From Streptomyces sp. NBC_01803 (lineage in GTDB: Bacteria > Actinomycetota > Actinomycetes > Streptomycetales > Streptomycetaceae), in the NCBI RefSeq assembly GCF_035917415.1, contig NZ_CP109073.1, positions 744,001 to 808,000 of the forward strand: DNA of 64,000 nucleotides, written 5' to 3'. Both the position numbers and the translations under genes were made by a program. Below the pieces are notes generated by a model. The model was not told the DNA's origin. It searched no databases and worked only from the letters and a program-made list of their open reading frames with translations. Numbering within the stretch: the stretch's first letter is position 1; each line of letters begins with the position of its first letter. Shown piece after piece: positions 15,890-24,239 of the stretch.

Positions 15890-17007
15890 GGGGTCTCGTA
15901 CCCTTCCCTGCTCGGATCGGCGCTGCGGCCGGACTGGGTGCCTCGCTGGAAGGCACCCATGATGGACGCCGTCTCCTCGCTCGACCGCACCGCACCGCCG
16001 TTCTCCGCGCCCGAGCGCGCCTGCGGCACGATGGCGATGGCGCCTCGTCGGCGGCGTTTGGGCAGGCCGCCCGGGGTGGTGGCGTCCTCTCCCTCCTCCA
16101 TCGGCTCGGCGGTGGACTCGGTCACGGTCGGGTTCTGCGGTTCGGGCATGCTGGTGAGCAGCTCCTGGGGAAGGAGGACCACGGCGCGCACCCCTCCGTA
16201 GGGGGAAGCCGAGTCCACAGAGACGCTGAATCCGTAGCGAGCGGCGAGCACACCGATGACGGCGAAGCCGAACTGCGGCGGGTTGCCGAGCTCCGTGACG
16301 CCCACGGGGTGCTCACCCGACAGGAGCCGGGAGGCCCTGCTCTTCTCCTCCTCGTTCATGCCCACGCCCGCGTCGTCGATGATCACGCAGACGCCCTTGG
16401 GCACGGTCCTGATGTTGATGTCGATCGTCGTCTCGGGCGCCGAGTAACTGGTCGCGTTGTCCAGCAGCTCGGCCAGGACGAGCGCGACCGGCTCCACGAC
16501 CTGGCTGACGATCGCGAAGTTGGTCTGCGAGTGGATCTCGACGCGCGTGTAGTGGCGGATGCGGCCCTTCGCGCTGCGCGCGACGTCATATACGGAGGCG
16601 ACGGCCCGCTGGCGTCCCAGCCAGCCGTCACACAGAACGGCGACGGACTGGGCCCGCCGGCCGAACTGCGAGTTCATGTGGTCGATTTCGAGGAGGTCCT
16701 CAAGGACCTCCCGGTCTCCGTACTTGTCCTGGAGCTTCGAAATGGCCAACTGCTGCTCGTTCGCCAGGCCCTGAAGGGTACGCATCGCGGACTTCAGCGC
16801 CGTCTTGGTGGCTTCCTCGGCACGCAGGCGGGCATCCTCTACCGCCTCGTTAAAAGTATTCTCCAACTCCGTGTGACGGTCTTGGAGATCGATATTCTGT
16901 CTGCGGAGCTTCGCACTTGTTTTTCGCCCCCGATAAATCACGGATGCGGCCAGGGGAGTTCCGGCGATGAGGCCCCATAGGGCAGGATCCTGTAGGTATT
17001 GGGTCAT
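15886..17007 (-). CDS. conservon sensor kinase-like ATPase CvnA
   Basis: A 373-residue membrane-anchored protein. One hydrophobic N-terminal segment (about residues 8-26) is followed by a coiled coil (about 30-100), an H-box-like region (EIDHMNSQFGRRAQ) and a GHKL ATPase domain with the N-box LAELLDNATSYS and G1 box IIDDAGVGM. The C-terminal tail is Pro/Arg-rich and disordered. It heads the conservon and probably receives the signal. Compared with the long CvnA proteins, which carry an external sensor domain, this one is short, with almost nothing outside the membrane. ATG 17007 has GAAGAGA upstream. Confidence 0.92.
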   Translation of the reverse strand: MTQYLQDPALWGLIAGTPLAASVIYRGRKTSAKLRRQNIDLQDRHTELENTFNEAVEDARLRAEEATKTALKSAMRTLQGLANEQQLAISKLQDKYGDREVLEDLLEIDHMNSQFGRRAQSVAVLCDGWLGRQRAVASVYDVARSAKGRIRHYTRVEIHSQTNFAIVSQVVEPVALVLAELLDNATSYSAPETTIDINIRTVPKGVCVIIDDAGVGMNEEEKSRASRLLSGEHPVGVTELGNPPQFGFAVIGVLAARYGFSVSVDSASPYGGVRAVVLLPQELLTSMPEPQNPTVTESTAEPMEEGEDATTPGGLPKRRRRGAIAIVPQARSGAENGGAVRSSEETASIMGAFQRGTQSGRSADPSREGYETP

Positions 17008-17393
17008 GAGATTCTCTTCAAGCTAGACCGCCAGGTACTTGAATATGAGGGCGCCGCGGTTGGCCGATCCGGCTCCCCCGATGCGGTTCCGCCCTACCAA
17101 CCGACCTGACACGATGACGGGGCCCGCTCAGCCTGGGAGGATGACTTCCACCGGGCCGACGGCTTCTGCCGCCAGCCGGCCCGCCGCTTCGGCTCCATAT
17201 GCCCTACTGACGGCATAGTGCTCCTCGGTGAAACCCTCTCGGCTGCATTTACGAGTCGGCTGTTCGCCTTACGCGCTGTCAGCCCGTTTGGCAAGCCCGG
17301 CGATCGTATCATCAGAGCGCCAGACAACAACCTTCTCGCCGAAGTCTGTTACGGGATCTGATCGTTCCTCACGAGGGCCCCGTTTCAGGGCTG
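17008..17393. other. non-coding stretch between cvnA and the PfkB kinase gene
   Basis: About 386 bp with lower GC than the genes around it. Both flanking genes point left, so it should hold the conservon promoter. Small frames here show no family signature and no ribosome site. No convincing promoter hexamers, hairpin or repeat stood out. Confidence 0.5.
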
Positions 17394-18311
17394 TTAAGCC
17401 TGACTGAACGCGGTCAGTTCGGCCCTGGTCGGCGGGTCGGCGCCCACTCGGGTACAGGTGATGGCCGCCGCCGTCGCGCATCGTGTCAGCACCGCGGCGA
17501 GCGCGTCGCGTCCGGCGGGCGGGCCGCCGTGCTCGGCTATCGCGTCCAACAGGGCCGACTGGAAGGTGTCACCCGCGCCGACGGTGTCGACCACCGAGAC
17601 GCTGGGCGCGGTCACCCACACCTCGTCACCCCCGGGGGTGACGGCGAACGCGCCCTTCCCCCCCAGGGTCACCACGACCAGTCCGGGCCCCGCGGCCAGC
17701 AGCGTGCGGGCCGCGGTGGCCGGCTCCTGTCCGGGGTAGAGCCAGGCCAGGTCCTCGTCGCTGGCCTTCAGCACGTCGACCGCCCCGGCGAGCCGCGCGG
17801 CCACCGCGCGGTAGGCGTCCTTGTCGGGCTGCACGGCGGGGCGCACGTTGAGATCGGCGGCGACCGCGCGGCCGGCCCGCCGCTGGTCGGCGCACAGCTC
17901 CAGCACCCGGCTCGCGCCCGGCTCCACCACGGCGGCCAGCGACCCGGTGTGCAGCACGGCGGTGTCCGCGGGAACCGGCAGCTCGCGCGGGTCCCAGGAG
18001 GCGAGGAAGTCGTACGTCGCCGCCCCGTCCTCCCCCACGTAGGCCAGCGCGACGATGGTGCGGCCGGGCCCGCCGGGCACCCGCCGCACGTCCACGCCGA
18101 TGCCGGCCAGATGGTCGCGCACCAGGGCGCCGGGCGGGTCGTCGCCCCACGTGGTCAGCAGCGTGACGGGCCGCTCCAGCCGGTGCAGGCCGACGGCCAC
18201 GTTGGCCGGGCTGCCGCCGGGCGCCGCGTGCAGCTCCCGGGCACCCGCTCGCCACAGCAGGTCGACCAGCGCCTCCCCGACGACGGTCACCCGCGCTCTC
18301 CGCGAACTCAC
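17394..18311 (-). CDS. PfkB family carbohydrate kinase (fructokinase/ribokinase type)
   Basis: A 305-residue ribokinase-fold sugar kinase. AAPGGSPANVAVGLHRL is the N-terminal PfkB signature, and VVDTVGAGDTFQSALLDAI the C-terminal one, with the catalytic Asp in GAGD. It phosphorylates a sugar, fructose being the commonest guess for this size class, with ATP. GTG 18311 has GAGGAGGGG upstream. It lies 149 bp downstream of a LacI gene on the same strand, so that regulator is its likely controller. No sugar transporter is next to it. Confidence 0.88.
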   Translation of the reverse strand: MSSRRARVTVVGEALVDLLWRAGARELHAAPGGSPANVAVGLHRLERPVTLLTTWGDDPPGALVRDHLAGIGVDVRRVPGGPGRTIVALAYVGEDGAATYDFLASWDPRELPVPADTAVLHTGSLAAVVEPGASRVLELCADQRRAGRAVAADLNVRPAVQPDKDAYRAVAARLAGAVDVLKASDEDLAWLYPGQEPATAARTLLAAGPGLVVVTLGGKGAFAVTPGGDEVWVTAPSVSVVDTVGAGDTFQSALLDAIAEHGGPPAGRDALAAVLTRCATAAAITCTRVGADPPTRAELTAFSQA

Positions 18312-18460
18312 AGCCCCTCCTCGTGCACGTCGCCACCCGCGCGGCGGACGTCGATCCGGTGCGGCCGTTCACCGCTGCGATGTCGATCATCCTCGGTGAC
18401 CGGGACTCGGGACGCCAAATCCGGTGTCCGGCCGTTGACGGCGGGGGGGTCGCACATGGG

Positions 18461-19498
18461 TCATCCGTTCTCGTGCGGCGGGCCCACCGAGTCCCGCACG
18501 CGCGGCGGCATCGGGACACGATGGGTGACGGCGTTGAGCGGACCGTCTTCGAGAATCAACTCGACGGCGATCCGCCCCAGTTCGCTGTGCGGCAGGGCAA
18601 GCGTGGTGAGCGCGGGACGCAGCCAGGAGGCGAAGTCCTGGTCGTCGAACGACACCACGGAGACGTCGTCCGGCACCCGCAGCCCCGCCTCGGTCAGCGC
18701 CTGATACGCGCCGAACGAGACCCGGTCGGTCGCGCAGACCAGCGCCCGGGGCCGCCGCCCGTCGGCGAGCAGCGCGCGGACCTCCCGGTACCCGGCCGCC
18801 GCGCCCCACTCGCACTCGACCACGCCGTCCAGACCACCACCGCCCGCGCACAGCGTCTCCGTCAGCCCGCGCACACGCTCGTCGCCGGCGAACAGCCCGT
18901 CGGGGGTGGCCGGGAGGGCGTGCCGGCCGCCGATCGACCAGATACCGCGCGTGTGCCCCGCGCTGAGCAACAGCCGCGCGGCGTCGCGGCCCGCACCGAT
19001 CTCGTCCGGGATGACGGAGGGCGCCCCGAAGCCGGGCGCCAGGCAGTTGAGCAGCACGACCCGCCGGCCGCGCAGCTCGGACGGCGGCGAGACGTGCCGG
19101 GTGAACATGGCCGCGTAGACCACCGCGTCCACCTGCCGGTCGAGCAGAGCGTTGACCAGGCCGGACTCGGTGGCGCGGTCGCCGCCGGTCTCGGTGATGA
19201 AGAGCAGGTGGTCACGGGCGCGGGCGGCCTCCAGGGCGCCGCGGATGAGCTCGCCCGCGTAGGGCGTGGTGGTGATCGTGTCGGAGACGAGGCCGATGGT
19301 CAGGGTCGACTTGGTGCGCAGGCTGCGCGCGGTGACGTTCGGCCGGTACCCGAGCTCGCGGGCGGCGGCCTGGACCCGCTCCCGGGCGGCGTCGGAGATC
19401 CGCATGTCGGTGCGCCCGGACAGCACGAACGACGCGGTGGTCGGCGAGACGCCCGCACCGCGCGCGACCTCGGCCATGGTGACGCGGCGTTGGGCCAT
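18461..19498 (-). CDS. LacI family transcriptional regulator (upstream of the PfkB kinase)
   Basis: A 345-residue LacI protein: helix-turn-helix and hinge at about 6-60 (VTMAEVARGAGVSPTTASFVL ... YRPNVTARSLR), then a periplasmic-binding-like sensor domain. It should bind a palindromic operator and respond to a sugar or sugar phosphate. ATG 19498 has GGAG/AAGG upstream. A near-perfect palindrome at 19519-19534, just before the ribosome site, suggests autoregulation. The PfkB kinase follows 149 bp downstream. Confidence 0.92.
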   Translation of the reverse strand: MAQRRVTMAEVARGAGVSPTTASFVLSGRTDMRISDAARERVQAAARELGYRPNVTARSLRTKSTLTIGLVSDTITTTPYAGELIRGALEAARARDHLLFITETGGDRATESGLVNALLDRQVDAVVYAAMFTRHVSPPSELRGRRVVLLNCLAPGFGAPSVIPDEIGAGRDAARLLLSAGHTRGIWSIGGRHALPATPDGLFAGDERVRGLTETLCAGGGGLDGVVECEWGAAAGYREVRALLADGRRPRALVCATDRVSFGAYQALTEAGLRVPDDVSVVSFDDQDFASWLRPALTTLALPHSELGRIAVELILEDGPLNAVTHRVPMPPRVRDSVGPPHENG

Positions 19499-19518
19499 CC
19501 TTGGTCTCCGGTCCGGGT

Positions 19519-19534
19519 GCTAAATCGAATTAGC
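19519..19534. promoter_or_regulatory. LacI-type operator candidate upstream of the lacI gene
   Basis: GCTAAATCGAATTAGC is a palindrome apart from its A/T mismatched pair and has the central CG typical of LacI operators. It lies 21-36 bp upstream of the lacI start in an otherwise GC-rich region. Confidence 0.6.
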
Positions 19535-19726
19535 GGATCCCGAGGAGGATGCTGTCCGGCCCCGGAGTTGTCAAGACCGGCGGCGGTGGAGACGGCGCCG
19601 GTCAGTCGCACGCCGCAGGACCTCTGACGTCATCGACGGGGGTGGGCCGCCGGGCGATCGCGGGCTCACGGGAAATCCCCTCCCCGACGAGGAGCTGATG
19701 ACGATGTCCGCGCCGAACGTTCCGAT

Positions 19727-19903
19727 CCAGGCCACGACCGCGTCGAGGTGCTCGGCGAGGCGCAGCACCATCGCGCGGCTCGGCTGGGCCTTGCCCGTCT
19801 CGTCGAAGCTGATGGGCCGCGCCGAGGAGTCGGCACCCAACGCCGGGTCGAGCTGGCTGACCCCCTCCCGCTGACGCCATTCCCGCAGCAGCGGGCCGAC
19901 TCC
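19727..19903 (-). pseudogene. remnant of an MmyB-like XRE transcriptional regulator
   Basis: In one minus-strand frame, about 59 residues (GPLLREWRQREGVSQLDPAL, then SFDETGKAQPSRAMVLRLAEHLD) match the helix-turn-helix of MmyB-type regulators. The usual C-terminal ligand-binding domain is missing and the flanks are low-complexity translation. The usual LALxADVSxRHLSFxETGR pattern is altered (DPALGADSSARPISFDETGK). I see it as a truncated, decayed gene. The rest of the 19.5-20.2 kb interval shows no recognisable gene. Confidence 0.6.
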
Positions 19904-20190
19904 GGTGGCGGTCGCGGTGGCGCTGGTCACGGCGGCGGTGGTCGTACGGCGTGCGTACCTCCGCGAGGGCCGGGTGTCCCCGGCCGGCGGCTCGTTCGCC
20001 CAGGTCACCGCCGACGGCCGACCTCCGCCGCACCGCCTCCCCCGTTTCCGGCCGGTGAACCGCCGTGTCGGGGCCGGACACCCGTCACGAACGCGCACTT
20101 CCGGCCAACGGACGTTCAACCACCCCCGGTCGTGGATAGATTCGGCCCCGCAGGAGCCCCGAGGCACCCGATGCAGGAGAGAAGGGCAGC

Positions 20191-21006
20191 ATGGCCGAGA
20201 CCGGTGACGGCGTGGCACAGGAGATCGACATCAGCGTGCCGAGCGTGGCGCGGATCTACGACTACGCCCTGGGCGGCAAGGACAACTACGCGGTGGACCG
20301 GGAGGCGTTGGCCCAGATCGAGGCGACGGCTCCCAGCACCCGCCCGCTGGCGATCAACAACCGACGCTTTCTCCAGCGCGTGGTCCGTATCCTGGCCAGG
20401 GACTACGGCATCCGGCAGTTCATCGACCACGGATCAGGGCTGCCGACGCAGGACAACGTCCACCAGATCGCGCAAAGCGTCGACCCGGACGCCCACGTGG
20501 TCTACATCGACAACGACCCGATCGTTCTCGCTCATGGACGGGCGTTGCTGGAGGAGAACCAGAACACCGTCGTCATCCAAGCCGACTTCCGCAACACGGA
20601 GCTGATTTTCGGTCATCCCGAGGTGGCGCGGCTGATCGATCTCGACCAGCCGGTGGCAGCGCTGTTCGTCTCCGTGCTGCACTGCATTCCCGACTCCGAC
20701 GACCCGGACGGGCTGGTGCGGCGGGTGGCGGAACAGCTGCCCTCCGGTAGCTTCCTGGTCATCAATCAGCTCGTCAGCGAGAACGCCGAGCTGCGCAGGC
20801 AGATCACGGAGTTCATGGCCGAGAGCACGCGGGGGCACTGGGGCCGGGTGCGCCAGGCGCACGAAGTCCGGCGGTACTTCGAGGGGTTCGAGATCCTCGA
20901 TCCCGGCCTGGTGGAGATCAGCACCTGGCGTCCGGACACCGAGCTGGGACCGAAGCAACTGACCGACGAGTGGATCGAGTTCGGGGGCGTGGCCCGCAAG
21001 CGGTGA
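20191..21006 (+). CDS. SAM-dependent methyltransferase (PF04672, S-adenosyl methyltransferase family)
   Basis: A 271-residue protein of the actinobacterial PF04672 family. The N-terminus VPSVARIYDYALGGKDNYAVDRE is diagnostic. A Rossmann core follows, with FIDHGSGLPT (a motif I variant of the common DxGxGLPT), VVYIDNDPIVLAHGRALL for the ribose-binding acidic strand, and the C-terminal PDTELGPKQLTDEWIEFGGVARK. The substrate is unknown; these genes are abundant in Streptomyces. It stands alone, with ATG 20191 after a GAGAAGG ribosome site. It is convergent with the XRE gene, with a block of short tandem duplications in between. Confidence 0.88.
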   Translation: MAETGDGVAQEIDISVPSVARIYDYALGGKDNYAVDREALAQIEATAPSTRPLAINNRRFLQRVVRILARDYGIRQFIDHGSGLPTQDNVHQIAQSVDPDAHVVYIDNDPIVLAHGRALLEENQNTVVIQADFRNTELIFGHPEVARLIDLDQPVAALFVSVLHCIPDSDDPDGLVRRVAEQLPSGSFLVINQLVSENAELRRQITEFMAESTRGHWGRVRQAHEVRRYFEGFEILDPGLVEISTWRPDTELGPKQLTDEWIEFGGVARKR

Positions 21007-21024
21007 GCCGTGCGAGGCCGGCTC

Positions 21025-21153
21025 GGGCCGGGTCGGCCTCTCGGGCTCGGGGCCGGGCCGGCCTCTCGCCGTCGGCTCCTTCTTGCCCATCGCCCGGCCA
21101 TGCCCATCGCCCGGCGCATCAGCGCGTCGGCGCCCGGCTGGTCGGCGCCCGGC
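21025..21153. repeat. three adjacent pairs of short direct repeats between convergent genes
   Basis: Pair A, 19 bp at 21025-21043 and 21050-21068, with 18 of 19 identical. Pair B, TGCCCATCGCCCGGC at 21084-21098 and 21101-21115. Pair C, GTCGGCGCCCGGC at 21126-21138 and 21141-21153. They fill the 150 bp between the methyltransferase and XRE genes. Probably local slippage duplications; parts can also fold into hairpins. Confidence 0.6.
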
Positions 21154-21156
21154 GCG

Positions 21157-22083
21157 TCACAGAGTGCGCTTGAGACCTTCCAGGAACCGCAGACCGTCGA
21201 GGAACTCGGCGGTCTTCCCATGCGGTTCCGCCGTGGCGCACAGGCTGTCCATGACCGCCAGGTAGTCCTCGACGTCGTCGCGCTTGTCCATGTAGAGCGC
21301 GCTGTTGAGCTGCTCCAGATAGACGATGTCCGGCAGGTCGGGCTCCAGGAAGCGCAGGATGGTGATCGGACCGCCCGCCGCCGCGAGGCCGCCGAGGCGG
21401 AACGGTGCTATCTGGAGCGTTATGTTGGGGCGCTCGGCCAGCTCGCGCAGCCGCCTGATCTGGGTCCGCATCGCCTCGGCGCCGCCGAGCGGGCGGCGCA
21501 GCGCGGCCTCGTCCACGACGGCCCACAGCTTGGGCGCGTGCGGCTTGTCGAGGAGCTGCTGGCGCGCCATCCGCAGCTCGACGCGGCGCTCGACCTGACG
21601 GTCGGACGCCCTCGGGTTGCCCAGCCTGATGCAGGCGCGGGCGTAGTCGGGGGTCTGGAGGAGCCCGGGTATGAACTGCACCTCATAGGTGCGGATCACC
21701 GACGCGGCCTCCTCCAGCCCGATCAGCGTCTCGAACCAGCTCGGCAGCACATCGCTGTACCGCTGCCACCAGCCGGGCTTGCTCGCCTGCCGGGCGAGCG
21801 CCAGGAACTGCTCGCGCTGGTCCTCGTCGACCACGCCGTACAGCGTCAGCAGGTCGGCGATGTCCCGTTCCTTGGCGCTCACCCGACCGAGCTCAAGTCG
21901 GCTGATCTTGGCGTGTGATCCTCGGATGGCGTCGCCCGCGGCCTCCCGGGTGATGCCGCAGCCCTCACGCAGACGACGCAGATGAGTGCCCAGCACGATC
22001 CGGAGAACCGTGGGTCCGCCCCTGGGGTGGGAGAGGATGTCCCGCACCGAGGAAGAGGCTCGACCTGCCTGAGCTGACGTCAT
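21157..22083 (-). CDS. XRE family helix-turn-helix regulator with DUF5753 domain
   Basis: A 308-residue regulator. Residues about 25-80 hold the XRE helix-turn-helix (LGTHLRRLREGCGITREAAG ... ISRLELGR) and the C-terminal two thirds is DUF5753 (WWQRYSDVLPSWFETLIGLEEAAS ... IPGLLQTPDYARA). This is the WhiJ/AbaA-like regulator class, which is paired with a small DUF397 protein and often an RsbW-like ATPase, as here. ATG 22083. The DUF397 gene is 92 bp upstream on the same strand and the ATPase is divergent. The family modulates development and secondary metabolism in Streptomyces; the ligand is unknown. Confidence 0.93.
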   Translation of the reverse strand: MTSAQAGRASSSVRDILSHPRGGPTVLRIVLGTHLRRLREGCGITREAAGDAIRGSHAKISRLELGRVSAKERDIADLLTLYGVVDEDQREQFLALARQASKPGWWQRYSDVLPSWFETLIGLEEAASVIRTYEVQFIPGLLQTPDYARACIRLGNPRASDRQVERRVELRMARQQLLDKPHAPKLWAVVDEAALRRPLGGAEAMRTQIRRLRELAERPNITLQIAPFRLGGLAAAGGPITILRFLEPDLPDIVYLEQLNSALYMDKRDDVEDYLAVMDSLCATAEPHGKTAEFLDGLRFLEGLKRTL

Positions 22084-22175
22084 GAGTGTGTCCCCTGAGT
22101 GTTGAATTAGCGCCCAAGTGTTGCACTGTTCGGGCTAGGCGTACAGTCGCCCCCGGGACACTCAGGGTGAATCAG

Positions 22176-22418
22176 TCAGTCCCGGCTGATGAGGTCGTCG
22201 AAGTCTCCGTCTCTGGCTCCCAGGACGAAGGCGGTCATCTCCGCCCGGGTGTAGATGAGTGCGGGGCCGTGCGGGTCACGGGAGTTGCGGACGGCGACGC
22301 CGCCGTCGGGCAGCCCTGCCACCTCGACACAGTTCCCATTGGGGTTGCTCCGGCCGCTCTTGCGCCAGACCGCTCCTGCGATGCGGCCCGCGGGTACACC
22401 GTTGACGAACTCCGGCAT
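22176..22418 (-). CDS. DUF397 protein, partner of the XRE/DUF5753 regulator
   Basis: An 80-residue DUF397 protein with the hallmark WRKSGRSNPNGNCVEVAGLPDGGVAVRNS and DPHGPALIYTRAEMTAFVLGA. DUF397 proteins act with the adjacent XRE/DUF5753 regulator, probably as its modulator in a toxin-antitoxin-like or anti-regulator relation. ATG 22418 was chosen because AGGAG lies at the right distance; upstream in-frame codons lack one. Confidence 0.93.
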   Translation of the reverse strand: MPEFVNGVPAGRIAGAVWRKSGRSNPNGNCVEVAGLPDGGVAVRNSRDPHGPALIYTRAEMTAFVLGARDGDFDDLISRD

Positions 22419-22633
22419 GTCCACTCCTACTTCTGCTTCTGGTGCGCTGACCACCCAGCGTGGGGGATGTTGGACGGCTTCTGACCGAATACTGCCCCAG
22501 ATCCGAGCGTTCTTGCATCTGTTCTTGCATTCGTTCTTTCAGGTGTACTTGCAGCGATACGCTCTGTCGACAAGGATGGACCTGACGGAGCCGCCGCCCA
22601 GGGACAGGCAGCCAGATCGCCGCGGAGGTCGTG

Positions 22634-23272
22634 ATGACAGCTCTCCCGTTCGCCGCCATGGCGCCGTATCAGGCGCCGCGGGACCGGGGCGGGACCGTTG
22701 ACGCGGCGGGTTTCGCGACGTTCCCGCTGGCCGGGACCGCGGAGACACCCGGCGCGGCGCGGAGCATGACCCGTTCGACCCTGCTCAGCTGGGGACTTGG
22801 GGAGCTGGTGGACGACGCCAGTGTCGTCGTCTCCGAATTAGTGACCAACGCTCTGCGGTACGGGCTGCCCACCGCCCGGCATCCCCGTCCGCTTCCGCCG
22901 GCCACCGCCGAACAGCCCATCCTGCTCACCCTGTTGCACTGCGGCGGCGCCGTCCTCTGCGCGGTGTTCGATCCGGGGCACGACGTTCCCCTGATCAAGG
23001 AGCCCAACTATCTGGAGGAGACGGGGCGCGGCCTGCACATCCTGGAGTGTCTGGCCGAGAGTTGGGGCTGGACCACTCCCGACCACCACGGCAAGGCGGT
23101 CTGGGCGCTGCTGGTCGCCCCCGGCGTCCCGGCGCCCGCTCCCCGGGGGGGCTCCGATCAGGACTGGGAGCCGCTGACCCGGCTGCTCCTGCTGCTGGAG
23201 CTGCTCAACGGCCCGTCGTGGCTGAAGGCGTTGGGCGCCTCGGCGGCGTCGAAGGCGGCCGACGGGCACTGA
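22634..23272 (+). CDS. RsbW-like anti-sigma factor ATPase (GHKL fold)
   Basis: A 212-residue protein with a histidine-kinase-like ATPase domain: N-box VVSELVTNALRYG, a G1-box-like LCAVFDPGHDVP and G2-like EETGRGLHILECLAESWGW. Such proteins bind or phosphorylate anti-anti-sigma factors, or act as partners of XRE/DUF397 systems. ATG 22634 has GGAGG five bases upstream. It is divergent from the DUF397 and XRE genes and completes the typical trio; the 215-bp intergenic region must hold both promoters. The C-terminal 50 residues are a family-atypical Leu-rich tail. Confidence 0.88.
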   Translation: MTALPFAAMAPYQAPRDRGGTVDAAGFATFPLAGTAETPGAARSMTRSTLLSWGLGELVDDASVVVSELVTNALRYGLPTARHPRPLPPATAEQPILLTLLHCGGAVLCAVFDPGHDVPLIKEPNYLEETGRGLHILECLAESWGWTTPDHHGKAVWALLVAPGVPAPAPRGGSDQDWEPLTRLLLLLELLNGPSWLKALGASAASKAADGH

Positions 23273-23316
23273 GGTCGGGCGGGAGAATCCCGCACAGCGC
23301 GTCGAGGGCGGCGGCG

Positions 23317-23613
23317 AACCCGTGGTCGGGCGGGGCGCAGCGTAGCCCCGCTCGCGAACTGATGGGCCGGAGTCAGCAACACGCCTCCGGCGCCGCCGCC
23401 CGTCAACGCGCCGAGACCCGCGCCGTGTTCGTCCATGGGCAGCGGCACTGCGCACATCCCTTCGGCGGCCGGCGACCGGGACGACGGCAGCCGCGCGCCG
23501 CGGATCGCCTCGCGCAGCGCCCGCGTCAGCCCGTCCCGCACACCACCGGCCCCGCCCACGTCCAGGTGCAGGTCGAGGCCGGTGCCGTCGGTCGAAGTGG
23601 CCCAGGATTCCAC
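23317..23613 (-). pseudogene. internally deleted MocR/PdxR-type (GntR-aminotransferase) regulator
   Basis: The minus-strand frame from GTG 23613 reads ESWATSTDGTGLDLHLDVGG and GLTRALREAIRGARLPSSRS, like the start of MocR-type regulators. It then jumps directly to VPLPMDEHG and GGVLLTPAHQFASGATLRPA, which belong to the middle of the aminotransferase domain, several hundred residues further on in intact members. The helix-turn-helix recognition part and most of the PLP domain are gone, and the frame runs into unrelated sequence. A decayed gene by internal deletion. It is divergent from a frameshifted AhpD-like gene, the usual neighbour of such regulators. Confidence 0.62.
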
Positions 23614-23663
23614 CCCGCGAGTGGACCACATCACCGGGCCGCCTCCGCCCTAGGGTCGGTGCC

Positions 23664-24127
23664 ATGACCGCACACGACCACTCCCCCAGGATGAACCTCT
23701 CCCAGGCCGCCCCGGCCGTCCACCAGGCGCTGCGCGCCCTCGACGGCGCCTCCCGCGCGGGTGGGAGCCGGCCCTCGCCGAGCTGGTGAAGATCCGCGCC
23801 TCCCAGCTCAACCACTGCGCGTTCCGCGTCGCCACGCACACCAAGGACGCCCGCGCGGCCGGCGAGACGGAGGAGCGCCTCTACCTGCTGAGCGCGTGGA
23901 AGGAGGCGGCCCGCGCCTACACGGACCGCGAACGGGCGGCCCTGGCCCTCACCGAGGCGATCACGGTCCTGACGGACGGCCTCGTCCCGGACGCGGTGTA
24001 CGAGCGGGCGGCGAAGCACTTCACGGAGGAGGAACTGGCCCACCTGATCGCGGCGATCGTGACGATCAACTCCTGGAACCGGATCGCGGTGTCGACCCGG
24101 ATGGTCCCCCAACTCGACGGCCGATAA
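23664..24127 (+). pseudogene. frameshifted carboxymuconolactone decarboxylase/AhpD-like protein
   Basis: From ATG 23664 the frame reads TAHDHSPRMNLSQAAPAVHQ and about 20 more plausible residues, then hits a stop near 23787. The downstream frame carries the rest (WEPALAELVKIRASQLNHCA ... HTKDARAAGETEERLYLLSA ... INSWNRIAVSTRM). The switch lies near 23757-23763 and fits loss of one base (or gain of two). The AhpD CxxC, normally HCAFCVDMHTKD in this family, reads HCAFRVATHTKD, so the second Cys and an acidic residue are also lost. Both lesions argue for an inactive alkylhydroperoxidase-like gene rather than a sequencing slip alone. A truncated product from GTG 23786 is possible. Confidence 0.65.
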
Positions 24128-24144
24128 CCGTTCGCCACCGCTCA

Positions 24145-24168
24145 CTCACCCTCCGGCACGGGGGTGAG
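24145..24168 (+). terminator. hairpin downstream of the AhpD-like gene
   Basis: CTCACCC (24145-24151) pairs with GGGTGAG (24162-24168) across a 10-base loop, 18 bp after the AhpD-like stop and 72 bp before the tRNA gene. No U-tract. Confidence 0.4.
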
Positions 24169-24239
24169 AGCACCCCACGAACCTTGATATGGTTGCCCAT
24201 GTCGCGACGGCCCATCACAGCCCCGCGCACGATCACCTC

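Noticed and set aside
17094..17330. 78-codon minus-strand frame upstream of cvnA
   Set aside because: No ribosome site, no family pattern, and it sits in the probable promoter region.
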